Positions 51,764 to 60,320 of a stretch of 64,000 nucleotides of DNA are shown here, piece by piece; positions within the stretch are counted from its first letter, which is position 1, and every line of letters begins with the position of its first letter. The stretch comes from Chlamydiota bacterium (GTDB lineage Bacteria > Chlamydiota > Chlamydiia > Chlamydiales > JAAKFR01). A model generated the notes under the pieces. It saw nothing but the letters and a program-made list of their open reading frames with translations, did not search any database and was not told the origin of the DNA. The stretch is from positions 198,531 through 262,530 of the forward strand of contig JAJFLX010000017.1 of the NCBI GenBank assembly GCA_021772465.1. Reading direction: 5' to 3'. The position numbers were made by a program, and so were the translations under genes.

Positions 51764-51792
51764 TTTACATCTAAAACAAAAGCAACTAGGCT
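51764..51792 (+). promoter_or_regulatory. Putative promoter of the lipoate ligase gene
   Basis: TTTACA (51764-51769), exactly 17 bases, TAGGCT (51787-51792), then eight bases to ATG 51801. The -10 is weak. Confidence 0.4.
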
Positions 51793-51800
51793 AGGGATCT

Positions 51801-52511
51801 ATGAAATGGCAATGCCTCGATACGGGCTGTAATAGCGCGGCTGCAAATATGGCGCTTGATGCTGAGCTTTTAAGCTCTCTTGAAAATAATCCCCAACCCC
51901 TTTTGCATTTTTATGATTGGGATACAAGTGCAGCGACCTATGGTTGTTTTGTGGACCCAGCGCAATTTCTCGACCTCAACATAGCTCGAAAATGGGGGCT
52001 TGATCTTGCAAAACGCCCCACAGGTGGAGGCGTAATATTTCATATGTATGACTTCGCATTTTCCGTTTTAGTTCCCGCTTCACATCCCAAATTTTCACAT
52101 GAGCCGCTCAATAACTACCATTTTGTGAATGAGATCGTGGCTACAGCGATACATCACATGTCTGGAAAGTTGCCTGACTTGCTTTTTGATGAGGGAAAAT
52201 CTACTGATGCGAGTTGCAAACGTTTTTGCATGGCAAGGCCTACTAAATACGACCTTATGATTCAAGGGAGGAAGGTAGGGGGAGCTGCGCAAAGGAAGAC
52301 GCGCTACGGTTACCTCCATCAAGCTTCTATTTCACTTGTGAAGCCCCGAGAGGATTTTGTGAATGAAATTCTTTTAGATAAGAGAGTCGTAACAGAGGGA
52401 ATGAAGCGAACTACCTACCCTTTGCTTGGAGAGGATAGCTCGAAAGTTTCTTTGGAAGAGGCCAGGCAAGAGCTTCGACTCCACCTTCGCGCCGCCTTTT
52501 CGATTGGATAA
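51801..52511 (+). CDS. lplA: Lipoate-protein ligase A family protein
   Basis: The 236-residue product is a biotin/lipoate ligase-type enzyme that attaches lipoate to carrier proteins. Marks are NMALDAELL, the RPTGGGVIFH motif, and KYDLMIQGRKVGGAAQRKTRYGYLHQASI, with the conserved catalytic Lys. It is shorter than E. coli LplA, lacking the C-terminal accessory domain. It corresponds by position to CT285. The lipoyl acceptor GcsH is encoded a few genes downstream, a probable partner. Confidence 0.9.
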   Translation: MKWQCLDTGCNSAAANMALDAELLSSLENNPQPLLHFYDWDTSAATYGCFVDPAQFLDLNIARKWGLDLAKRPTGGGVIFHMYDFAFSVLVPASHPKFSHEPLNNYHFVNEIVATAIHHMSGKLPDLLFDEGKSTDASCKRFCMARPTKYDLMIQGRKVGGAAQRKTRYGYLHQASISLVKPREDFVNEILLDKRVVTEGMKRTTYPLLGEDSSKVSLEEARQELRLHLRAAFSIG

Positions 52512-52561
52512 ATTTCACTCTTAAACTATGATCGCATCCGCGATAACTCTGGATAGGTTCT

Positions 52562-54574
52562 ATGCTGCAATTTTTTCGAAAACATCAGAAATATTTTTTC
52601 CTTTTCACCACAGTGATCATTGTACTTAGCTTTGCATTTTTTGGGACTTACCAAGCAGTAGCTCCGATGTTTCAGAAAAATTGTGACGATGAGACGGCAT
52701 TTGTTTCTCTCGGGAATAAGAAGATCAAGCGTTCGTATCTCAATCAAATGAGCGCTTTTTTAAGTCGTGAAGAGTGGATGCAAACGCCGCAAATTTTTGA
52801 TGTAAATTTTTACAACGACGGAGTTATTTCTAAAGAGTTTCTCGAAGGGGGGATTCTCGATTCGATGTTGCTTTTCTCGGGACCCCAGTTCGCAGAAGCC
52901 CTAGAAGAGAGACGAGGGCGTGAGCAAAATTTCACGCCTTACCGTCACCCCTATCTTCCTGTGGTTAGCGCGGAGATGGTCTGGTCTTTATTCGCTCCTT
53001 CGATTCCAGAGCAATTAGCCGCTCTTCAAGCCTCCGATTCGGTTGATTTCAAAAAGCGTGTGGATCTGTTTTTATCTGAAAAGCAGTTTCCTCCTTTCTT
53101 TTTAACTCAGATGTTGCAGCAACAAGAGAGGGAAAACCCAAGATTTCCTCCCGACCCGAGGCTTACAAAGGATGTGGTGACTCTTTTTGGATATCATGAC
53201 CTTGGGGATTGGTTTGGCAAACGATTTTTAGATTGTGCCTCTGAAATTATTATCAACACAGCTGCACTGGCGCGCTCGAAAGGATATCGGGTGACTCGTG
53301 AAGAGGCTTTGACTGAGTTGCTTTATAAAAGCCAAAAGACTTACGACATGCTCAATTCGTATGTGAAACTCCCTATGGAGGATGGAGGAGGGTTTTTTAG
53401 CCGCTACCTTCGGACCCATGGCATGGATGAAGCGACTCTTGTGCAGATATGGAGCGACATCCTCCTATTTCGAAGGATGTTGGAAGAGGTAGGATCGGTT
53501 GCACTTGTCGATCAACTTCCGATCGAACAGTTTTATGGGTATGCTGGGGAGAAGGTAGCCATTGAGCTTTATCAAATGGTTCCTGAGCTCCGTTTTCAAA
53601 CAGCTGCTGAGCTCGGTTATTTTGAGAACTACCTCGCTTTGGTAGCGGGCCCTAAAAAAGATCCCCTCGATGTCCCCAGCGATTTTGCCCCTTTCGAAGA
53701 GATTAAACAGAGAGCTCCAGAGCTCATCGGTAAGCGATACCACTTTTACGTGGGCTCTATATCGACTGAGGCGCTTCAGGCTAAAGTGAGTGTTAAAGAG
53801 ACTTGGGCTTGGGAGCGTGATCCGAGCCATAAGTCAGAGCTTGAAAAAGCCTTTCCTCAACTAACTAACAGCTCACTTGATGATATAGACTCGAGAGCAA
53901 GACAGAAAATCGATGCCTTCGCTCGAGCTCAAATTGTGGCGGATCATCCCGAGTGGATTGATGAAGCTTTGGCAAATGTTTCGATGAAAGAGAAGGAGAT
54001 CTTCCTCACTCAAAAAACCGAAGAGCCTCTCCCTGGGATTTCAGATTCCCTACGCTTGGTTCAATTGTTCGATTCTGAAGATGAAGTGGCCAAGTACACT
54101 CAAGATGAGCGGCATTATTACCGCTTTATTATTGATGAACGATCTGAAGCTGAAGAGATTCTCACTTTCAAAGCAGCGCAAAAGATGGGTTTACTCTCCG
54201 CGCAAGAGAGTGAGCTCATCCCCTCTACGCGTTTCAAAACCTTTCTCGAGGCCCATAAACACAGCCTCCCTGAGGGAGAGCTTTCGAAACAGTGGGGCAT
54301 AGAGAAAAACGAAAGACTCATTAGCCGCTCTAAGCCGGGTTTGGTGTCTGTAGAACATCTCCTAACGCTCAATGAGGGGACGATCTCATCGGTAGCTGTG
54401 GATGAAAAAGAGGGCGCTTACTACTACCGGGTCGTCAATAAGTCTATTGACACCACTGTTCCTGTAGAGAAATGGAGGGAGGTGCAAGCTCTGCTCGCTG
54501 GTGAGGCCAGAGGTCTCTTCATCCACTCGGTTATGGAAAAAATTGAAGAGAGGGGGGCCTCTAGTTGGAAGTAG
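52562..54574 (+). CDS. PpiD/SurA-like membrane-anchored chaperone-like protein
   Basis: The 670-residue product has one N-terminal membrane span (YFFLFTTVIIVLSFAFFGTY, residues about 11-30) preceded by a basic start, then a long extracytoplasmic part with features of the SurA N-terminal fold (SLGNKKIKRSYLNQMSAFL) and a helix-rich middle. A parvulin domain is not evident. This layout is that of PpiD-type periplasmic chaperones anchored near the Sec translocon. It lies between lplA and gcsH, where Chlamydia has other genes, and its end overlaps the next gene by ten bases. Confidence 0.7.
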   Translation: MLQFFRKHQKYFFLFTTVIIVLSFAFFGTYQAVAPMFQKNCDDETAFVSLGNKKIKRSYLNQMSAFLSREEWMQTPQIFDVNFYNDGVISKEFLEGGILDSMLLFSGPQFAEALEERRGREQNFTPYRHPYLPVVSAEMVWSLFAPSIPEQLAALQASDSVDFKKRVDLFLSEKQFPPFFLTQMLQQQERENPRFPPDPRLTKDVVTLFGYHDLGDWFGKRFLDCASEIIINTAALARSKGYRVTREEALTELLYKSQKTYDMLNSYVKLPMEDGGGFFSRYLRTHGMDEATLVQIWSDILLFRRMLEEVGSVALVDQLPIEQFYGYAGEKVAIELYQMVPELRFQTAAELGYFENYLALVAGPKKDPLDVPSDFAPFEEIKQRAPELIGKRYHFYVGSISTEALQAKVSVKETWAWERDPSHKSELEKAFPQLTNSSLDDIDSRARQKIDAFARAQIVADHPEWIDEALANVSMKEKEIFLTQKTEEPLPGISDSLRLVQLFDSEDEVAKYTQDERHYYRFIIDERSEAEEILTFKAAQKMGLLSAQESELIPSTRFKTFLEAHKHSLPEGELSKQWGIEKNERLISRSKPGLVSVEHLLTLNEGTISSVAVDEKEGAYYYRVVNKSIDTTVPVEKWREVQALLAGEARGLFIHSVMEKIEERGASSWK

Positions 54575-55119
54575 CTCCGCTAACCCCCGTCAGTTTTTTT
54601 GCATTTCAGATTGACTGTTTCCACCTCAAAGAGCGATTTACGGATAAACACAAACTGCCTGATTTATCTTCCTTTCAGGGTGAAATACCTTTTGTCGATT
54701 TATTTCTTGGGTGGAATTTGAAGGGGATCTCTGTTCTTTTAGCTGGATCTTTTGATGCATTGGACTTGTTTCTTGACACGAGAGACCGAAAAACTACAAC
54801 ATTTCCCACCCGGTTCTGTCATCACTTCTATTTTTTGCCAGACAAAGGGGAAGAGGTGACCCGTTTTCGCACAGACGACGCCCATGAGCTATGCAATCCG
54901 AGTCTTCTTCGAATTCAAAAAAAAACCTCTGGGAGATACGAGATTTTTATTCCGAGTGAGGCCCTGCATGGATTCGATCCGGATGAATTTGATCGTCTTG
55001 GTTTTAACTACCGGATTCATTCTGAAGGAAAGCCCACGCAGCAATTTTCTCTTGATGATCACGACTTTGTCCCTGAAAAGCACCCTTCGCTTTGGGCTAG
55101 CTTAAAACTCAAATCGTAA
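54565..55119 (+). CDS. Conserved-position protein of unknown function
   Basis: The 184-residue product has no recognised family. Its start is probably TTG 54565, inside the end of the upstream gene after GAGGGGGG; no ATG is available nearby. The sequence is beta-rich and soluble-looking (EIPFVDLFLGWNLKGISVLL, TFPTRFCHHFYFLPDKGEEVTRF, SGRYEIFIPSEALHGFDPDEFDR), similar in look to carbohydrate-binding-like folds. It lies before gcsH, where C. trachomatis has a hypothetical gene (CT283), but homology is unverified. Confidence 0.7.
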   Translation: MEVAPLTPVSFFAFQIDCFHLKERFTDKHKLPDLSSFQGEIPFVDLFLGWNLKGISVLLAGSFDALDLFLDTRDRKTTTFPTRFCHHFYFLPDKGEEVTRFRTDDAHELCNPSLLRIQKKTSGRYEIFIPSEALHGFDPDEFDRLGFNYRIHSEGKPTQQFSLDDHDFVPEKHPSLWASLKLKS

Positions 55120-55131
55120 AGGAAGAGCGTT

Positions 55132-55491
55132 ATGAAATACACAGAGACACATGATTGGATCGATCATGAGACGGATAGAGTTACTGTTGGTATCACAAGC
55201 CAGGCTCAGCAAGAGCTCGGTGAGATTGTTTATGTAGAGCTCCCAGAAATTGAACGCTTCGCCCAGGCTGGAGAGCAGGTGGTTGTGCTTGAATCGACTA
55301 AGGCTGCGATTGATATCTATGCCCCATTATCTGGTAAGATTGTTGCTGTGAACGAAGCGCTCCGCTCTTCACCTGAAAAGATCAATGAAGAGCCTGAAGT
55401 AGGGGGCTGGCTCTATAAAATTGAACCTACTGAACCTGTAGAGTTCAATGACCTACTTGATAAGACGAGCTATGAAGCTCTTCTCTCTTGA
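55132..55491 (+). CDS. gcsH: Glycine cleavage system H protein
   Basis: The 119-residue product is a lipoyl carrier with Lys57 in VVVLESTKAAIDIYAP as the attachment site, VTVGITSQAQQELGEIVYVELPE before it and the C-terminal WLYKIEP segment. Other glycine-cleavage genes are not seen here; chlamydiae keep gcsH without the full system, so the protein probably serves as a lipoate carrier. ATG 55132 follows AAGGAAGAG. It matches CT282, adjacent to the nqr genes. A good terminator follows. Confidence 0.95.
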   Translation: MKYTETHDWIDHETDRVTVGITSQAQQELGEIVYVELPEIERFAQAGEQVVVLESTKAAIDIYAPLSGKIVAVNEALRSSPEKINEEPEVGGWLYKIEPTEPVEFNDLLDKTSYEALLS

Positions 55492-55492
55492 G

Positions 55493-55518
55493 GCTAAGCA
55501 ATATAAGCTTGGCTTTTT
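55493..55518 (+). terminator. Rho-independent terminator after gcsH
   Basis: The stem GCTAAGC (55493-55499) and GCTTGGC (55507-55513), with one G-T pair and a 7-base loop, is followed by five T residues. It starts two bases after the gcsH stop. Confidence 0.7.
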
Positions 55519-55643
55519 ATTAAAAATTCTTGCCTGTAAAATCCAATCAAACATTTTTTTTGAAGCCTACTATTCCTGTTGGTCTTATGAAATAAGGACA
55601 TTGCATTAGGCTCATTTCTCATCACCCACAACCCTGGCTTAAG

Positions 55644-56306
55644 ATGAGTAAGAGTGCGTGCATGATCACAGCTAGTTCTGCGGGTGGTGGGGTCGTGTGC
55701 TTGCTAGGTGCACTGGGGTTTCGAGTATTTTCGAAGCATCGGTCCCAGTCTTCTCCTTCTAAAGACTCAGAGCCAGTCGATATTGTGACTGTTGACGAGC
55801 GTGGTAGGACATGCTTGCATTTAGCTGCCAAGCGTGGTGACGTGGAAACCTTACAACAGCTAATTGGTGCTGGAGCCAAGGTGGATGCTGTTGACGCATT
55901 TGGTCGAACAGCACTCCATTTTGCCGCCAGTAATGACAAAGGAGAGGTTGTCAAAGTTCTTATCGAAGCTAAAGCCAAGATTGATACTGTTATCAAATAT
56001 GCTGGGACAGCACTCTTTACTGCCGCCAGGCATGGCACTGAGATAAAAATTCAACACCTGATCGATGCTGGAATCGATGTTAATGCTGTTGACCGTGAAG
56101 GTCGGACAGCACTCTATTTTGCCGCCACACGTAACCTTGACTTGGGCATCATTGACAAACTCGTTCATTGTCTGCTCGAAGCTAAAGCCTACCCAAATTC
56201 AATTGGCAAGGATGGTTTCCGAAAAATTAAAAGTGAAAGAGCTGCTTTTAAATTAGTTGAGAAAGGTTTTAGCCTACTTGATCTTGATGAGCTGATCGAA
56301 TATTGA
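55644..56306 (+). CDS. Ankyrin-repeat protein with N-terminal hydrophobic segment
   Basis: The 220-residue product has about four ankyrin repeats (about residues 48-185), visible as GRTCLHLAAKRGDVETLQQLI, FGRTALHFAASNDKGEVVKVLI, AGTALFTAARHGTEIKIQHLI and REGRTALYFAATRN. Residues about 12-30 (AGGGVVCLLGALGFRVF) are hydrophobic and could be a membrane anchor or a secretion signal. Ankyrin proteins of intracellular bacteria often act on host proteins. It is inserted between gcsH and nqrE, which are adjacent in C. trachomatis. No clear Shine-Dalgarno. Confidence 0.85.
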   Translation: MSKSACMITASSAGGGVVCLLGALGFRVFSKHRSQSSPSKDSEPVDIVTVDERGRTCLHLAAKRGDVETLQQLIGAGAKVDAVDAFGRTALHFAASNDKGEVVKVLIEAKAKIDTVIKYAGTALFTAARHGTEIKIQHLIDAGIDVNAVDREGRTALYFAATRNLDLGIIDKLVHCLLEAKAYPNSIGKDGFRKIKSERAAFKLVEKGFSLLDLDELIEY

Positions 56307-56421
56307 AAAAAAACGTTCCCTGTTGTGGCTTTCCGTACTCTGGGTCGCGAAAAGTGGGCCGATTATTTTCCTGAAGCAGTGAACCTCCCACTCATCTCCA
56401 TCAACACCCTGAGGCATTTTC

Positions 56422-57144
56422 TTAGGTTCTAGCGATGGGCGTCTCACCAGTTCTGAAATCGCTCTCTTGAGTAGTCGGCAAGTCCTGCCCTTTAGGCGTA
56501 GCCAAATCAATCCCAAGAAGACCCATAAATGCCATAGACATGAGTCCTGTCATAATGAAAGTGATACCCATTCCCTGAAGCCCTCTCGGAACATGCGAGT
56601 AGGTGAGCTTCTCGCGTATGGCTGAGATAAGTGCAATGGCAAGCCACCAACCGAGCCCCGCACCAAAAGAGAAGACGAGATTGGCAATCAACGGATACTC
56701 ACGAGTGGTTGCAAAGAGCACCCCCCCCAAAATAGCGCAGTTCACCGTAATGAGAGGAAGATACATCCCCAAAGCATGATAAAGAGGGGGAGAAAACCTT
56801 TCGATAACAATTTCAAGAACCTGCACAAAGGCTGCAATGACACTGATAAAGACAATCAAATTAAGAAAACTCAAATCAAGCTCCGCTGTGTTCAGGCCAA
56901 TGAAACTAAGCCAAGCAAGCGCCCCCTTCCCCGTAATGAATTGGTTGACAAACCAGTTAAGCACACCCGAGGCTGTCAAAACAATCGTGACTGCCAGACC
57001 CAGTCCATTGGCTGTACTCACCCTGTTGGAACAAGCCAGGTAACTGCACATTCCCAAAAAATACGAGAGCAAAATATTCTGGATAAAGACCGACTGGATA
57101 AGTAATCCCAGTAAGTTAAGCGGTGTGTAATCTCCCATCCACAT
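56422..57144 (-). CDS. nqrE: Na+-translocating NADH:quinone reductase subunit E
   Basis: NqrE is one of the membrane subunits of the Na+-pumping NADH:quinone oxidoreductase. The 240-residue product has about six spans and the two cysteines that coordinate the intramembrane iron centre, in NILLSYFLGMCSYLACSN and LITVNCAILGG. The C-terminal soluble tail (about 215-240) is longer than in Vibrio. ATG 57144 follows AGAGGT. It is the last of nqrB-C-D-E here; nqrA and nqrF are elsewhere, as in Chlamydia. Confidence 0.94.
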   Translation of the reverse strand: MWMGDYTPLNLLGLLIQSVFIQNILLSYFLGMCSYLACSNRVSTANGLGLAVTIVLTASGVLNWFVNQFITGKGALAWLSFIGLNTAELDLSFLNLIVFISVIAAFVQVLEIVIERFSPPLYHALGMYLPLITVNCAILGGVLFATTREYPLIANLVFSFGAGLGWWLAIALISAIREKLTYSHVPRGLQGMGITFIMTGLMSMAFMGLLGIDLATPKGQDLPTTQESDFRTGETPIART

Positions 57145-57155
57145 TGATCTTACCT

Positions 57156-57794
57156 CTAGTAGGCTGGTTTATCAGGTTTAGTTATCAAATTGGCAATCCA
57201 GATGAAAAAACCTAAGATAAAGAAGGCAGCAGGTGCTAACACCATGATCCCAATATTTTGATAAGCGTCAGGATGCTCAGCAGTTACATACCACGATTGA
57301 GGAATAAGCTGGAATCCGAAGAGCTGACCAAAACCAAAAAATTCTCGCAACCCTGCCACGCAGAAAAGAATATAAGCATAACCTAGACCAGCTGCGAGTC
57401 CATCGAGAAAAGCAGGAATAGGAGGGACGTTACGCGCCATGCTCTCAGTGCGCCCCATGACGATGCAATTGGTAATGATTAAGCCGACAAAAACACTGAG
57501 GGTCTTGGATATGTTGAAGAAGTACGCCCGCAGGAATTGATCGACGATGATCACAAAGCTCGAAATGATAGCTAATTGGGTGATCATCCGAACGCTGTCG
57601 GGAGTAAAACGTCTAAAAAGGGAGACAAAAAAACACGAAAAACCCGTTACAAAGCTCACTGCAATGCCCATGGTAATGGCAGTGTCAAGTGTGGTCGTTA
57701 CAGCAAGGGCCGAACAGATTCCCAAGATAGCTACGAGGATCTGATTGTTTTTCCATAGAGGATCAAAAAAGTAATTTTTAAGAGGCTGAGTCAT
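57156..57794 (-). CDS. nqrD: Na+-translocating NADH:quinone reductase subunit D
   Basis: The 212-residue product is the NqrD membrane subunit, a paralogue of NqrE. It has about six spans, [25 protein letters not shown] with its cysteine, the [18 protein letters not shown] segment with the second conserved cysteine, and a C-terminal span. ATG 57794 lies seven bases after AAGGAG and is preferred over GTG 57800. It starts inside the end of nqrC, showing tight coupling. Na+ export by this complex would support the AGCS symporter at 32064. Confidence 0.94.
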   Translation of the reverse strand: MTQPLKNYFFDPLWKNNQILVAILGICSALAVTTTLDTAITMGIAVSFVTGFSCFFVSLFRRFTPDSVRMITQLAIISSFVIIVDQFLRAYFFNISKTLSVFVGLIITNCIVMGRTESMARNVPPIPAFLDGLAAGLGYAYILFCVAGLREFFGFGQLFGFQLIPQSWYVTAEHPDAYQNIGIMVLAPAAFFILGFFIWIANLITKPDKPAY

Positions 57795-58731
57795 CTGCAC
57801 TCTCCTTGTGAAGCTCGATCAATAAGGGGCGATAAGGTGTAAGCGAGTTTTTGTAAGCCGCCGTTACCCCATCACCTGTGAGAGTAGCACCTGACATGCC
57901 ATCGACTGCACTTTTCGCCTTCGGGCTACTTCCGTAAACATCTTGGACCTTGCCCTTCACGACAATGATGCCGAGGTTTGCGGTTTGGAAATCTGTAGAA
58001 CCACCTGAAGGAGCTTGAAAAATCTGCTTCTCGAAAAATTGCTTCTGCCATTGAGCTGATGCTATATTAGCACCAAGCCCTGGTGTCTCCCCATGGTCGT
58101 ACCATGTCGTGCCAATAACACTATTCCCATTCGGCTCAATAGCTAGGTAGCCATAAATCGGGCCCCAAAGGCCAAAGCCGGAGATGGGAATAACAAGAGC
58201 GTAAGCCTTAGAAAGGTCTTCGGCTAAAGCCTCAGAGGTGATAGATCGAGAATCTGCTTGATTGGGAAGAATTGCATAGAAAAGCTTATTAGGAAGATTG
58301 GCATACCCCGCTTTTTGATTTTTCTCTAAATACTCAGAGAGGGTGAGGTTCATTTTTTCAAGGGTATAAACCTCTCCTTTGGCATTTGTAAAAAGGGGGC
58401 GAATTCGACTCTCAGAGATCGCTTTAATCTCATCGACAGTCGCTTGAGGTGGCTCCCCTTCTGTGGGTACAATCACATCCTGCTGCAGGTCATAGCGGGC
58501 TGGAAGGATCTTGCCCTCTTCGAGGAGCTGAAATACATCACTGTGGTTGAGGATCTTTGCAGCAATGAGCATCTGCTTGCTCTCGTCGAACTCCTTTGCC
58601 TCTTTTTGGGGACCGCTTAAAAAGTAAGCGACGATAGCGAGTAAAAAAGCGCAAATAAAACAGAGTGAGATGACAAAAAGAAGGACTTGAAAGTCAGTGT
58701 GAGGAGCGCGCTTAGACTTGGATTCGACCAC
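57778..58731 (-). CDS. nqrC: Na+-translocating NADH:quinone reductase subunit C
   Basis: The 317-residue product has one N-terminal span ([23 protein letters not shown]) and a periplasmic FMN-binding domain; FMN is covalently linked to the Thr of the SGAT motif in [13 protein letters not shown] (about residue 277-290). Other marks are [14 protein letters not shown] and [11 protein letters not shown]. It is longer than Vibrio NqrC (about 260), with an extra segment between the span and the domain, as in chlamydiae. GTG 58731 follows AAGGAGG. It overlaps both nqrB and nqrD. Confidence 0.94.
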   Translation of the reverse strand: MVESKSKRAPHTDFQVLLFVISLCFICAFLLAIVAYFLSGPQKEAKEFDESKQMLIAAKILNHSDVFQLLEEGKILPARYDLQQDVIVPTEGEPPQATVDEIKAISESRIRPLFTNAKGEVYTLEKMNLTLSEYLEKNQKAGYANLPNKLFYAILPNQADSRSITSEALAEDLSKAYALVIPISGFGLWGPIYGYLAIEPNGNSVIGTTWYDHGETPGLGANIASAQWQKQFFEKQIFQAPSGGSTDFQTANLGIIVVKGKVQDVYGSSPKAKSAVDGMSGATLTGDGVTAAYKNSLTPYRPLLIELHKESADDSAS

Positions 58732-60247
58732 GGACCGCCCTCCTTCGATAATTTCTGACCACGTAGTAGTCGATCAAAGGGGCAAAGACGTTGCCAAAAA
58801 GAATCGCGAGCATCACCCCTTCAGGGAAGGCAGGATTGACAAGGCGGATCATGATGGTGACAACACCTATTAAAGCTCCATAGATCCATTTAGCTCCCCG
58901 CATACCAGGAGAACTCACCGGCTCTGTTGCCATAAAAACTAGCCCAAAAGCGAGAGACCCCATGAAAAATTGGCGGTAGGCAGGCATTGCAAAGCGAGCA
59001 GGGTTCCAAGCCCCTCCATCACCCCCCAGATGGGTCGCAAAAAATTCGAAAATAGAGGCCATCAAAAAAGCGCCCAGTCCATAGGCGACCATCGTGCGCC
59101 AGGCGCCAATTCCAGTATAGATGAGCAAAAGAGCTCCTAAGATACAAGCTACAGTAGACGTCTCGCCCATACTTCCCGGAACATTGCCCCAAAAAAGGTT
59201 TCCATCGGTGAAACGTCCCAAACCATAGATCGATTCAGTCGCTGAGTAAGCTGAAGTGTAGTTGCCAGGAAGCAGTCCAAGGCCTCCATCTTCCAAAGGG
59301 CCCGTTACGAAAGCGCGCAAGCTTTCAGAAGAGATCTCTGATAGGCTCGCACTCTCACCCGCTGCAGAGGACCACTTCTCAAAATGATTTTCAACGAGAG
59401 CAAAATTGGAGGCTCGATTGCCGATAGAGTGGGCAGCAATGGCATCAATATGGATCTGTTTCACCTCGTTTGTAGCCTGATTGAGTCCTTGCAAGGCTGT
59501 TGCTTGAGTGAAACCATCGATCTCATTTAGCCCTGCCTTGGAGTTCATCTCTTGTAGACTCATTGCAACGCGTGTCGGGTTTGTGCCCACCCAGATATCG
59601 CCCGTCATTGTGCCAGGAAAAGCAAAGAAGAGAAAAGCTCGCGCCGTAAGAGCCGGGTTGAGGATATTCATCCCCGTTCCGCCAAAAAGCTCTTTACCGA
59701 CAACGACCCCAAAGGCTACTCCAAGAGCCACCATCCAGTAGGGAATTGTGGCGGGCAGTGCAAGAGGATAAAGAATGCCGGTCACAAGGAAACCCTCTGC
59801 GATTTCATGTCCGCGGACAGAAGCAATGAGCCCCTCACAGATCCCGCCGACACCATAGCTGATGAGCATGATAGGTAGAAAAGCAAGCGCCCCCAATTTT
59901 AAAATGGTAAGGTACCTTCCCTCGGAGAAAGTGAAGTCAAAGTAGCCCTTGAAAGAGTGAGAGGCGTCGAGGTACTGGCTCATGAGCTCAGGACTGCCAC
60001 TCGTGTAGACGAGCTTTTGGAGTCCTGTATTCCAAATTGCCATGACAATAGCTGGAAGAAGAGCGATCACGACAATCACCATCCACCGTTTCACATCGAT
60101 TGCGTCTCGGATAAAAGGAGCTGTTCTCGTATTTAGAGGCGCTTCGTAGCAGAAAGCATCAAGCGCTGAAACAAAAGGGCGAAACCTGTGAAGAGGCTTT
60201 CCCTTTTCGAAAAATGAGAGCTGAAAGTTCAAAAATCGTCGAAGCAT
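58712..60247 (-). CDS. nqrB: Na+-translocating NADH:quinone reductase subunit B
   Basis: NqrB is the large membrane subunit with covalently bound FMN and riboflavin. The 511-residue product has about ten spans, the FMN attachment Thr in GFTQATALQGL (where SGAT would be usual), GFLVTGILYPLALPATIPYW, and NPALTARAFLFFAFP. It is about 100 residues longer than Vibrio NqrB, with an insertion around residues 205-290, as I recall for chlamydial proteins. ATG 60247 is the start; upstream codons to 60271 belong to the divergent intergenic region. Confidence 0.94.
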   Translation of the reverse strand: MLRRFLNFQLSFFEKGKPLHRFRPFVSALDAFCYEAPLNTRTAPFIRDAIDVKRWMVIVVIALLPAIVMAIWNTGLQKLVYTSGSPELMSQYLDASHSFKGYFDFTFSEGRYLTILKLGALAFLPIMLISYGVGGICEGLIASVRGHEIAEGFLVTGILYPLALPATIPYWMVALGVAFGVVVGKELFGGTGMNILNPALTARAFLFFAFPGTMTGDIWVGTNPTRVAMSLQEMNSKAGLNEIDGFTQATALQGLNQATNEVKQIHIDAIAAHSIGNRASNFALVENHFEKWSSAAGESASLSEISSESLRAFVTGPLEDGGLGLLPGNYTSAYSATESIYGLGRFTDGNLFWGNVPGSMGETSTVACILGALLLIYTGIGAWRTMVAYGLGAFLMASIFEFFATHLGGDGGAWNPARFAMPAYRQFFMGSLAFGLVFMATEPVSSPGMRGAKWIYGALIGVVTIMIRLVNPAFPEGVMLAILFGNVFAPLIDYYVVRNYRRRAVRGRIQV

Positions 60248-60285
60248 AGTCTTATTAACGCAAACTACCAAAGTTTAGTGAAATT

Positions 60286-60314
60286 TTGAAGAGAAATTCA
60301 ACATCGAGTATTCT
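60286..60314 (+). promoter_or_regulatory. Promoter of the AsmA/TamB-like gene, leaderless type
   Basis: TTGAAG (60286-60291), exactly 17 bases, TATTCT (60309-60314), then six bases to ATG 60321. No Shine-Dalgarno. Confidence 0.5.
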
Positions 60315-60320
60315 CTAATC

